Shown here: in pieces, positions 1-9,454 of the stretch
Position numbering within the stretch: the first letter of the stretch is position 1
Layout: each line of letters starts with the position of its first letter
Assembly: GCA_025677815.1 (NCBI GenBank)
Contig: JAIXMP010000100.1
Location: forward strand, 1-15,390
Origin: Phascolomyces articulosus
Taxonomy: Eukaryota; Mucoromycota; Mucoromycetes; Mucorales; Lichtheimiaceae
Direction: 5' to 3'
DNA length: 15,390 nucleotides
Notes under the pieces: model-generated
The model's database searches: none
The model's input: only the letters and a program-made list of their open reading frames with translations
What the model was told of the DNA's origin: nothing
Position numbers and translations under genes: made by a program

Positions 1-659
1 CGTCCTCATAAGCATCACCAAGAATATGAAGGGGAACTAGCCTCATATTCTTGACTGGGATTCAACATTGATGGAGAACTCCTGGAACCATTTCAACTAT
101 AACAAAAGGAAATCTCGCTTGTCACTTACTAAGAAAGCCTAAAGAGGCATAAAAAATTACTAGGAACTTTGAAAAACAAATGTACTAGGAAAACATTGAT
201 ATAAAAAAAAAAGATATGAGGTTAACAAAAAGTATACTTTATGTTATATATAGAGACTAACTAACTGGATAGATGCATTCTATAAGGGGATGTGCTAAGG
301 GGAGTATGAGGAGTATCCAGAAGGTGAACTGGTGCTCTCCAAAGAGTTTATATCAGACGATGAGACAGATGACGATGAAGAAAAGAAGAACAGGAAATAG
401 AAGGCATTGTGAGTTAGACAACTAGCTTAGTAGAGTGAACTAGTAAGGTGTTTTTAGTTATTAAAGAAGTATACTTTTGTTTCTAAATTTACCTTATTAT
501 TTTTTACTTCAGGTGAACGACTTTTTTGCTTGTCTTGATAAGAAAACTATTGAACTTCACAGGCGATACAATGGTCTAAAGGATGAGGATGCTAGACTAC
601 CTATAACAGTACTATCCTAGGCCATTATGCCAAGATGCCAGTTGGATTTAGACTATTAA
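1..659 (+). pseudogene. Decayed relative of the CACTA accessory gene at 9455-10318
   Basis: One forward frame can be followed over three exon-like blocks, about 2-228, 254-442 and 513-659. The introns begin GTTAAC (about 229) and GTAAGG (443) and end TATATAG (253) and CTTCAG (512). The middle block has an acidic run, FISDDETDDDEE, and ends in SEL at the intron. The last block starts VNDFFACLDKK. The intact 217-residue protein at 9455-10318 has the same order: YP, then an acidic run, then RSEN at a phase-0 intron, then ANKFLG. The relic is full of in-frame TAG, TAA and TGA codons (for example 618-620 TAG) but keeps its frame. These stops fit mutated Gln or Trp codons. The left end runs off the window. 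Homology rests on short motifs and a shared intron position, so it is likely but not proven. Confidence 0.55.
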
Positions 660-1275
660 AAAAACATCATTTTTTACATCTCCCACCCACACATACAGTA
701 CACACTTACTCACATATAATTATATTCTCTCTCCTCTCTCTCTTTCTTCTCTTTCTTTTTTTTCTCTAATATGAATAATAAAAAACTTGATCTTTGATAT
801 GTAGATAAAAAAAGAATATTTATACTAGGGTTATGGCTTGATAAATATACTGAGTTTTTTTTTCTGCTGTCCTACCTAAAAAAAAAGAGAAATTATGATT
901 TTTTACCTTTTTAAGAATACTTTGTTGTTGCAGACACTAGTTCATTTTTTCATTATGAGTAGAAAATTAACACTTGTATTACCATTAGAAATTATGCTGT
1001 GCAGCCAACTTTCATATTATTGTTCATTATCTTTTCATATTGTCGCTCTTCATATAATCATCAAATACCTTGCTGCACAGTTGTATTCACCATAATCTAT
1101 ATTTCAAATTTATATATCATGTATTATTCATCAAATCTGCAGTACATAAAGGAAAACATATAAATAACCCTCTATAAAAACTAATTAGAAACTAAATTTC
1201 AAGATCTTATACCTCACACCGTTGTATCATTTCCATTCCACACAGTTTCATATTTTTTAAACCTTCTTACCAATA
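660..1275. other. Gene-free stretch with a CT-rich tract
   Basis: This region lies between two decayed coding regions. It holds a polypyrimidine CT microsatellite at about 725-767 and AT-rich sequence. A 66-codon open frame at 895-1095 has a low-complexity, hydrophobic translation and no recognisable motif, so it is not called as a gene. Confidence 0.5.
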
Positions 1276-1870
1276 ATGCAACGTCCTTGTCCTTGTAGCA
1301 GGTACCAAAATATCATCCTACAACACCCATCAACCATCATTCACTATGAACATGCTGATTCTAGGAAACAAATCAGATATAAGAGTTAATATTTGTATAT
1401 ATATATACTAATTGCTTTATGTTTTATATCTAACATTTTTTTTACTATGATGCATATTTTTAGAATGGCAAGAGCATTATAACAATAATCATCCAAGCAA
1501 CATGGAAGAATATCCTGCTGGATTACAGCACCAACAGCCTGATGAATATTGTATGTTTGCATATAAAAACAATTTATAAAATAATTAGTTTAATAAGAAA
1601 TACATATACTAATATGATCCAATTGCCCATTCGTTTTTAGTTGATTTTGATCATTATGAGTCCCCTGACATACCTGCTACTACAACACTAATGGATAAGG
1701 ATCAGGACCTAATGGATACTACCAACAATATTTTTGCCTAGTCAGACGTTCCTTTAATAACTGAGGATGTATCTAATCCTGGTAACATCTATGATGCTGT
1801 AGCTGAACTGCTTTTTGAAGAATTTGAACTAGTAGAGAGCCAAGAATTTAACTACTGCAAATTTATTTAG
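1276..1870 (+). pseudogene. N-terminal exons of a second CACTA transposase
   Basis: Three exons join in frame: 1276-1384 (starting MQRPCPCSRYQN), 1464-1550 and 1641-1870. The introns are 1385-1463 (donor GTTAAT, a weak form) and 1551-1640 (GTATGT to TTTTTAG). The first exon carries a CPCS cysteine motif, like the CPCDDC start of the transposase at 6212. The third exon is acidic and Asp/Glu-rich and includes NIYDAVAELLFEEFE, which resembles the low-complexity linker before the conserved domain in this family. There is an in-frame TAG at 1739-1741, and a TAG at 1868-1870 where a palindrome cluster begins. No catalytic domain follows, so this is an N-terminal fragment cut off by a later insertion or deletion. 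The assignment rests on exon layout and motif style. Confidence 0.45.
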
Positions 1871-1970
1871 GAATCAGGAAGTCAAAAAGTACCTGATTCT
1901 TATCCTGATTCCTAAATAAAAAGTATTGTTCCATAAGAATCAGGCACTTTTTGAGTGCCTGATTCCTAAA
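1862..1970. repeat. Cluster of nested palindromes sharing AGGAATCAGG
   Basis: A perfect 18-bp inverted repeat pairs 1862-1879 (TTTATTTAGGAATCAGGA) with 1903-1920. Inside it GAATCAGG at about 1871-1878 also faces CCTGATTC at 1892-1899. Just downstream is a perfect 12-bp hairpin: GAATCAGGCACT at 1937-1948, a 5-base loop TTTTG, and its complement at 1954-1965. The same AGGAATCAGG core is thus used at least four times in alternating orientation within 109 bp. It may be a small non-autonomous element, the end of another transposon, or a recombinase-binding array. It begins exactly where the second transposase fragment stops. Confidence 0.75.
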
Positions 1971-1979
1971 TACAAGTTA

Positions 1980-2400
1980 GTAAAAAGAAATTGGGGGTAT
2001 TAATTTAGTTTGTCCACATGCATTGTTTTTTTTTATGATGATGTGTATTTGTGAAATATAATTAACTATGTGATATCAGGCATCATTTTATGATTGCCTT
2101 TCGAGGAATACTATATAGTAACGATTTATGTCCATATTATTTATTACAACTGAATGAAACTGTTTGGGATCACATTTTTTTATAGCAAAAATAAAAAATA
2201 GGCATAGCACACAAAAGAATAGTAGTGAAAAAAAATGATTTTATTATTTTAATTTTAGTAAAAAAAATGAAACTATATTAATATTATTTCTATAGATAGA
2301 TTATAAAAATGAAATGATCATGAAAATAATAGATCTAATAAAAGAATCTATCTACAGATGGAAAAGAAATAAATAGATAGGAAGCAAAAGAAAATTGAGT
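1980..2400. other. AT-rich stretch, no gene seen
   Basis: No open frame with protein-like composition, RNA gene or clear repeat is visible. There are short poly-A and poly-T runs. Confidence 0.5.
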
Positions 2401-2409
2401 ATAATCAAA

Positions 2410-2800
2410 AGAATTCAACATGGATGGATTTCTTGAATTACAAAACAAAAGGCAACTTGATTTTTAATCCACTGTATGTAATTAATGAATGTATTAATGA
2501 GTGAGGGAAAAATGCAGTTATCTATATGATATTGAAGGGGCCATAATAAAAAGAATACTTATAATATATACTATGGCGGTGAAGTTGGAAAGTGATACCA
2601 TTGTAATTGTATCTATAAAGGAAAAAAAAGAAAACGCATCAGTATAGGAACATAGAAATAATCGCACTGTTTGTAAACAACCAAAGTAAAAGAAAAAAAA
2701 GCAGAACACTTAACTTCTGAAGTAGACCAAAGATAGTGTTTACATATCAAAATATAAAATATGATAGAAAACCATAATGGATGATAGGATATCAACTCAG
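2410..2800 (+). pseudogene. Possible decayed coding region, unidentified
   Basis: Two forward frames look protein-like. At 2412-2500 a stretch begins STWMDFLNYKTKGN and ends at a TGA. From 2528 another frame runs GAIIKRILIIYTMAVKLESD, followed by a charged segment interrupted by TAG and TAA at places where Gln would fit. The two are in different frames. I cannot match them to a family, and chance is possible in such AT-rich DNA. The minus-strand open frames here are low-complexity and probably shadows. Confidence 0.2.
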
Positions 2801-3662
2801 TAACTAACAAGTAACAGGAAAGTGGATAGGGATGATTTGACAGAATATTTGAAAGTACTATAAATCCACTCCATTGCTACCATTGTGAAAAAGAAAAGTA
2901 TTAAGAGGGAGTACTTGAAAAATAATCAATTAAGAAAAGTGCTGTTTTTTTCATAAAAAAAGGAAAGAAAGAGAGTAAGAAGCAATTGAGGTACACCACA
3001 TTTATATATGCATCTGCATACTTATTGAGATGAAATGGTAATAAAATCGAATGTAAAAATAAAGAGACGGATAAGAATATAGTTGAGAATCTTTTTATTG
3101 TTCAAATTTGCTCATATTTATATGTTTTATCTATCTAATGTAATGATGTTGTTCACTAGATCATTCTAGTACTATGTTTCACTGACTTTGATTAAAGGAC
3201 GATTGATATCCAATTATTCAAGTGTATACGCGTACTTGGTTCTAGATATTTCTTTATGTACCTAGCAATAGGTGTATTATCCTGTTTAGTAATCATTCTT
3301 CATCTTTCTTCTGTATTCCAGATTATTAGTAATGAGGAACAAATCAAGAGTGATATAGTGTGTTATTGGTTATATCATGTTTTATTATGGAATGATGTTT
3401 AACTGGTTATTTATGAATGAGTGAATCTATCATGTATTAGTGTGGTTCACCACACTTATTACCATAAACAATCATCTAATCTGGTTTATATATAAAAGCA
3501 TCATGTTTATTTTACTTTAGTTAATCCACTTTGTTTTTTTTCTTATCCATCGAAATTCATTTGTATTTTTTTGAAAGTAAAAATGACACCATCTATTAGT
3601 CTCTATTAACATCTCATTTCTCTCATAAAAATTAATGTTATTATTGTTTACCTCTTTATTAG
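2801..3662. other. AT-rich stretch with a TATA-like site
   Basis: Mostly uninformative AT-rich DNA. A strong TATA-like motif, TATATATAAAAG, lies at 3487-3498, and an ATG follows at about 3583. A pyrimidine-rich run ends in TTTATTAG at 3662, directly before the decayed exon at 3663. This could be the promoter, leader and first intron of that gene. The first exon is too short and damaged to confirm. Confidence 0.3.
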
Positions 3663-4107
3663 ATATCTTCTTCTTCTTCCAACAACAATAACAGCAACGC
3701 TATAGGCAATTGTCATGAGCAGCATACTGATCGCTTGATATTTAGTATCATGTGTGAACATGTTTGCTGCATCAAAATGGATCTTTCATTCATGCAAGCA
3801 GAAAACGCTGTAATGAAAATCTAGCTGGAGGGTTTGTCAGCAGCAATGGCAAACCAGGTGGTACAGTAAGCACCAGAAACACTGGTACTCTAACAGCGCC
3901 CTAATAAAAAAGATGTGCAGATAGTCATCATATGGTCATATATTTTAGTTCAATATCTTTTTTCTGTAGATATGTAATATACTGATTATTCAAAATATAT
4001 AGAATAATATTATTGAGCGACATGCATTGATGGTTTGGGGCAGTAGTGGTTATGACTACAACCAAGAGTTTAGAAAGACGCATAATAAGGAGGTGACAAG
4101 TATCATT
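3663..4107 (+). pseudogene. Decayed multi-exon gene abutting the CACTA left end
   Basis: A forward frame from 3663 starts with a serine-asparagine run (SSSSSNNNNSNAIGN). It continues through MCEHVCCIKMDLSFMQ and LEGLSAAMANQVVQ to about 3925. It is interrupted by TAG (3822-3824) and two TAA codons, each at a place where Gln fits. After an acceptor-like CTGTAG at about 3970, a second block reads NNIIERHALMVWGSSGYDYN and stays open to the transposon boundary, apart from one TAG. The helical, Gln-rich middle could be a coiled coil. I do not recognise the family; an accessory gene of another mobile element is possible. The frame is cut at 4108, where the CACTA terminus begins, and I could not find its continuation at 12175. 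Confidence 0.4.
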
Positions 4108-4124
4108 CACTAGAAAAAAGGGGG
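4108..4124 (+). repeat. Left terminal inverted repeat of the CACTA element
   Basis: CACTAGAAAAAAGGGGG is the exact reverse complement of 12158-12174. The CACTA start and the A-run/G-run are the expected cleavage end of this superfamily. Confidence 0.93.
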
Positions 4125-4260
4125 GATTTCACAAGAATTTCACAATTGTGATATTCTTATGAGATATCAACTAGTCAAGTATGTTTCACTAAAATTTCAT
4201 TACTTTCTTGATATTTCAAATATTATAGAGATATCATAAGAATTTCATTACTTTTTAAAT
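4125..4260. repeat. Left subterminal repeat region
   Basis: Contains the palindrome TCACAATTGTGA at 4140-4151, GATATC or GATATTTC motifs, and two copies of ATTTCATTACTTT about 40 bp apart. In CACTA elements such subterminal repeats are the binding sites of element-encoded proteins. The binding role here is inferred from position and from recurrence at the other end. Confidence 0.7.
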
Positions 4261-4884
4261 TTCTATAAATTATTATTAAAGCACTTTTGTTCTGTTTATC
4301 AACATTGCTTTATATAATATATGCTTTTAATATTATATATTATAAGATTATTGACCATAAAAGAATTAAATAAAAATTGCTAATCGTTCAACAGCATCAT
4401 TTAAGCTAATCAGTTTTGACATTTTAAATTTAAAATGGTTCCGTTAATTTATTTATTACATACTAAATACTATCTAATATAGTGTTGTACTTAAATGCAT
4501 ATAAAAATCATCAAAAATCCATAGAGAAACGTTACATTATATATTGATTTTTAATTCTTCATTCTTTATTATAATTTTTAAATCCAAAGTTTTTTTTTAT
4601 AGTAAATTTTTATTTATTTTTTATCTTATTTTAAAAAATCATATTAATTTCTTTTTTTAATTTATTTTCATATGTTACACAAATAATACATTTTAATTAA
4701 TTTTATTCTGTTTTTAGAAATTACAACTCCACAATCTATTTATAGTGATTAATATATTATATTATCTTGTTATATTTATTAATCCTCATATGTTTCTCAT
4801 AGTAATATTATACTCTTATTTATACCCTTCCAACATAAAACACAGTAAAGATCAGATATATAAAACATATAAAAATTAATTCAC
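4261..4884. other. AT-rich internal spacer of the CACTA element
   Basis: No coding frame, repeat or splice pattern is visible. It is long A/T runs between the left subterminal repeats and the 3' end of the leftward 168-residue gene. Confidence 0.5.
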
Positions 4885-4890
4885 TTTATT
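4885..4890 (-). terminator. Poly(A) signal for the 168-residue gene
   Basis: AATAAA on the minus strand, about 83 bases downstream of the TAG stop at 4973. It fixes the likely transcript end just inside the left subterminal region. Confidence 0.55.
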
Positions 4891-4972
4891 AAAAAAAATA
4901 TTCCTTAACAACACAAGTTCTAACTTTTTTGGCGCACTGTTGTACCTATACAGGAGTGATATCATCATCACT

Positions 4973-5739
4973 CTATGCATTGTCATCTGAGCTACTGTCA
5001 TATTCTTCTGGCTCTTCCGGCCCTTCCCAGTCAATCTCTTCCTTCACTTCTTCCTCCTTCTCATCATCAGAACCAAATGATTCCTCATCCCACAAAGGGA
5101 CAGGGTCTATTGGCAGACTTGCCAAACTGCAGCCAAAGTACTTGCACAGCTCAACATCATTCTTGTACTGGTAGGCACCTTTTCTCCTATAATATGTTGG
5201 TAATATCACTTTAGAATACAGTATCATCCCAATTTATTGAAAATTATTCATCAAAAATAATATATTTTACATACCATTTTCTTGCCAAGTAGCAAACCAA
5301 CACAGGGTCATCATTATATGCTATACCTGTAAAACTATCCCATACTGTATAGTAAGAATAATTGTCGCATAACAATTGCTTCACCCTATTTAATGTAGTA
5401 TTAATATAAACCATCAAATCTAGAAAATATAACATCAATAGTAACAGCAGCAACAATAATAGTATTAACATTTACTCTTTACGACGTGCCAGCTTTGCTT
5501 CATCATCCAACTCATCATCCAACTCATCATCTGACTCATCATCAGTGTTGGTGCTTCTATTATTTTAAATTGAAAATTAATATAAGGTCATGTAACGGCA
5601 ACGTATGTTGAATACATCAATTGTCTTACTATACTTACTCATAGGAACATAGTTGTTTGTTTGGAGGAAAATTATCCTCATCATCTGAATGATGATGTTT
5701 AGTGGCAAGGTTCATTTTTATGTTGGTTATAGTAGTCAT
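4973..5739 (-). CDS. CACTA-borne accessory protein, 168 aa, acidic, four exons
   Basis: Exons, in transcript order, are 5639-5739, 5476-5556, 5275-5385 and 4973-5186. The introns start GTAAGT, GTAAAT and GTATGT, end AATAG, AATAG and TATAG, and are 82, 90 and 88 bp. All junctions are phase 2, and the joined frame (507 nt) is open from ATG 5739 to TAG 4973. The protein has a short N-terminal part and an acidic repeat (DDESDDELDDELDDEAKL, about 39-56) followed by ARRK. A compact middle follows (about 62-130; VKQLLCDNYSYY, VCYLARKW, LCKYFGC), then a very acidic tail (131-168). No named domain is recognised. The location beside the transposase, in divergent orientation, suggests an accessory transposition or regulatory protein, by inference only. 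The acidic ends recall activators or chromatin-interacting tails. The frame stays open past the TAG with more acidic residues, so the original protein may have been longer. Confidence 0.65.
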
Positions 5740-6211
5740 TGTTAATATAAAAAAGCAAAAAGTAAAAGATAAATGTTAATAAGAAATACAATGACAAAAA
5801 AAAAGAAATTGTTCTTATATACCCTCTATATTACCATTTATGAATGTTTTCAATGCATCAAAAGTGGAAATTCGCGTTACTTAGAACTGCATTTTTTTTT
5901 GAACTAGTCTGACTGATGATGATGATGATATGATGAATAGAGTAGTTATAAAGAAAGTTGCCTAAAATATTAAAAGGTAAAAAAAAATCAATGGCATATA
6001 TAATTACTCTCATAGGCGATAGTATGTCCATGGATTGTTGGTTATGTGTTTAAGTCGAAATCTGGATGGTCAAAAAAACCTAAAATATAAGATATACATG
6101 TATATCACAAGCACTGCCATGGAATATTAATAAGTAGGGCATATCACGCTAGCCCTTGCTTTTTATACACATATTTAACACTCTTTCACTTATAACAATT
6201 TTCAATTTAAA
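5740..6211. promoter_or_regulatory. Divergent promoter region between accessory gene and transposase
   Basis: This 472-bp gap separates two head-to-head genes. On the minus strand TATATAAG at 5814-5821 lies about 75 bp upstream of ATG 5739. On the plus strand TTTATACA lies at about 6162-6169, roughly 45 bp before ATG 6212. A short (GAT)n run is at about 5916-5936. Shared control of the two genes is plausible but not shown. Confidence 0.45.
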
Positions 6212-9200
6212 ATGTCTTCCATAAAACCTTCAGCAAAGAATCGAAAACTTTGCCCTTGTGATGATTGTAAGAATCTTGCCGAATATATGTGTTATCAACT
6301 TCTAGGCACTATTTGTAACCATTTAAATTTACAAGAAGTAGTAAGTTTTGAATTAGATTATTTTCATTTATGAATGTTATACTTATTTCTTCATTCAAAG
6401 AAAAGCCAAAGAAAATGCGCTCCAAAGAATTGTAGAAACCGATCATGTAGAAACAATGGAAATGGAGGGTAAGCAATAGCAATAGATAAAGTTATAGAGA
6501 AAAAAAATATAGAATTTAGACTAACAACACAATCTTTAGTTCCTCAAACAGACCAGACTCCAGCTGAAACAGATTCAGATAATGGTGAGATATTTCTCTC
6601 AGAGAATATGTTGCCTGCAGCAGAAGTCGAGTTTGAGCAAAATGATTCATTTGATAATGATATGGAACAAGGCACTGACCCAGTTGCCATGGATATTGAT
6701 GATGAGAGTAATGGTAAGTTTATTAAATTTTATGATAATAAATAAAAAAAGGAATAATTGAAAAAAGCTAATAATAAAAAAAAGCTCCTACTATAGAATC
6801 ACTGTATTTATTTATGGCAGTTTTCATACTACTTTTCCATACCTTTTTCCTTACCAATAAGGCTTCAACTATTTTGCTTCGATTTTTTAATCATCTACTT
6901 GCTGCCCTTGGCCATGCTTATCGCTTTAATACCACACCAGACACCATCAAAAAACAATTAAACTTCGATTCATTAACAGATTTACTTACCTGTTATGCTG
7001 TTTGTCCCAGTTGCTACACACTTTACCATCATTCTTCCGAAATACTACCTTCTTGTCTTGCAGAACAATTTCCTCATCATCCAATCCCTACAAATCGTTT
7101 CTGCTGCAACACACCTTTACAACTTCTTCACCTCGTGAATTCGCATACAATCCTTTGATATCCAGTCTTCGTTATATTATTAGCCGACCTAATTATATTG
7201 ACGATGCTGAAAGCTGGCGTAATCGTAATATACCTGATGATATGCTGTTTGATATCTATGACGGTCGTGTTTGGAAAGAATTCACTGCCAACACTACACC
7301 ACCATCCCAACAGCACCATGAATCGAACATCTTGCCTTGCTCACCTTGAATATCGACTGGTTTGAACCTTTCAACAAGGGATCGTCACAATATTCATGTG
7401 GAGCAATTTATCTTACAATAAACAATATTTCACATAAGCACCGTTTCAAGCAAGAAAATGTGATTCTCATTGGCGTAATGCCTAGTCCTACAGCGTCTCA
7501 CACTTATGAACTAAATAATTACCTAAACCCACTCGTTGACGAACTTAAAACGTTGTATGATGACGGTATTGGTGTGTTTGTGCCTTCAACAGGTCAAACG
7601 ATCCATATGAAAGCTGCATTGGTAATGGTTGCCTCAGATATGCCTGCCGCTCGCAAAGCTTGTAGATTCACTGCACCAACTAGCCGCCGTGGTTGTTATA
7701 AGTGTAATTTTTCATTTCCTGTTGACAGCACTACACGAAGGGTCAATTTTGGTAGCAATGGTTTCGATGTTGACAAATGGAAATATCAACATAGTCGCAA
7801 TGGCGTGATTACACATGCCAATGAATGGCGAATGGCAACGACAAAAAAGGAACGACATGACATTGAGTATGACTTTGGCATGCGGTGGTCAGTTCTTCAT
7901 GAACTTCCATATTTTGATGCTGTTAGATTCACTGTAATCGATCCGATGCATAATCTTCTTCTTGGAACGGCAAAAAAAATGTTCGAGTTATGGAAATTGA
8001 TGGATGATGATTTGGAAAAGATGAAGAAGTTGGCATGCGGCCTTCTTGTACCCAAAGACTTGGATGTGCTTTCACCAGAAAGAATTGCTTCCAGCTTGCC
8101 ACGAATGAAAGCTGCTGAATGGAAGAGCTGGTGTTTGGTGTATTCTCCCTTGCTACTATAAGAATGTTTGGATCCCGTCAAGTTTCAACACTGGATGAAG
8201 TTCGTCAATGCATGTCGCCTTTTACTGAAGCATCCATCTCTCACACTGAGATCGATATGGCACATACCCTTTTGGTTGATTTCTGCAACGAAACTGTTTC
8301 TCTTTTCAATTCTACAGCTATAACACCGAATATGCATGCACATTGTCATTTGAAAGAAAGCATTCTTGATTTTGGACCGGTATATGCATTTTGGTTGTTT
8401 CAGTTCGAATGGTACAATGGACTTCTTGGCAATATCGCGACAAATAGAAAGGGTACATTTGAAAGAACATATATGAAGCGCTTCCTTGAACAAGCCAGTG
8501 CTTGTGATTATATTAACGCCAACACTGCTTCCCATATCAATGATGACCAATCGAATTTCTCCATCATTTGGTAAACACCTCATCCACAGCAGCAACGACC
8601 ATGCAAGTTAATACAATGGAAAACTTTGATATCGTGAGTACATTAATACCTCTGCATTGGCTCAACACGCAAATGGTTCTGAACCCTTACCACCTAACAC
8701 CATTCCACTCATTTCGAAAACTCTCCCAAACACAAACTCCCACACGATCACTATGATGCTTTACTTGAATTCTACCAAGTAGCATACCAAGAACAACAAA
8801 ACGCGACAATTACCTTTCTCCATCGCTTACGAATCCTAATCCTGTCCTACCATATGTATACGCTTTAAAACTGTCAACCATCATGGTTACAAATACAACA
8901 GTGCTGCATCAGGAACAAATAGAGGATCGTATATCCAAGCTTTATACATGGAGAGCAACAGCGATAATATTGCAGCATACCCAGGCCAAATACAATATTT
9001 CTTTTGTCACGATTTCGTTGTCAATGGTGTGAAGAAGCGTCATTTTTTTGCTTTCGTCCGATGGTTGGAAGAGGATAGATCCACTCAACGATTTCGTGCT
9101 GGCAACGTCGAAACCTGGAAAAGTACTTTCAAACCGTTGACTGGCAGTGCATTCTTCCATTTGGTCGTATTTATTCTCCTGTCGCCATTGGAAAGTATCA

Positions 9201-9258
9201 AACAGCAAGAGTGAAAAGAACTATTGTTATTCCTCTCCAACAAAAAAGACACGCATAA
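6212..9258 (+). pseudogene. CACTA-family transposase (tnp2/Transposase_21), multi-exon, frame-broken
   Basis: Exons are 6212-6340, 6401-6468, 6520-6713 and 6797-9258, joined by GT-AG introns of 60, 51 and 83 bp. The N-terminus has CPCDDCKN, then a Cys/Arg-rich exon and an acidic linker. The long exon has a CPSC zinc-finger-like motif (about 7003), then IYDGRVWKEF, LNIDWFEPF, GCYKCNF, LPYFDAVRFTVIDPMHN, LDFGPVYAFWLFQFEWYNG, GTNRGSYIQALY and LPFGRIYSPVAIG, all in the family's order. Asp 7355, Asp 7940 and Glu 8407 are candidate catalytic residues. The protein would catalyse excision and integration at the CACTA ends. The reading frame changes at about 7112, 7327, 8243, 8550, 8633, 8735, 8834, 8869 and 9136, always by -1, and there is a TAA at 8159-8161. 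The changes between 8550 and 8735 are less certain because conservation is low there. The length without the breaks, about 950 residues, is normal for the family. Confidence 0.85.
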
Positions 9259-9397
9259 AAGCCATAAACAAAAAAACCTCTCCTCACAAAATTACTTCTG
9301 ACCTTCTTCTCTTTCAGCAATCTCATAATTATTATTCAATATATTATTGTTTCTTTTACCCTTTTGCTATTATTATTTTTATATTATTATTTATATA

Positions 9398-9403
9398 TTT
9401 ATT
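9398..9403 (-). terminator. Poly(A) signal for the 217-residue gene
   Basis: AATAAA on the minus strand, about 52 bases past the TAG stop at 9455. The transposase and this gene converge, so the 196-bp gap 9259-9454 holds both 3' ends. Confidence 0.5.
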
Positions 9404-9454
9404 TCTCAAAAGGAAAATATTAACATTGCCATTAATCACGTAACAACCATGCTG

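Noticed and set aside
895..1095. 66-codon forward open frame
   Set aside because: Hydrophobic, low-complexity translation in AT-rich DNA, with no motif, splice context or promoter.
2518..2810. Two overlapping minus-strand open frames
   Set aside because: Composition is Phe/Ile/Tyr-rich as expected from AT-rich antisense; the plus strand is more protein-like here.
3928..4110. 60-codon minus-strand open frame at the transposon border
   Set aside because: It overlaps a better plus-strand exon remnant and crosses into the transposon terminus.
7897..8595. Minus-strand open frames of 94 and 136 codons
   Set aside because: They are antisense shadows of conserved transposase motifs on the plus strand.
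7105..9140. Programmed -1 frameshifting or RNA base insertion
   Set aside because: There are too many sites, with irregular spacing and no slippery heptamer; single-base loss or assembly error is simpler.
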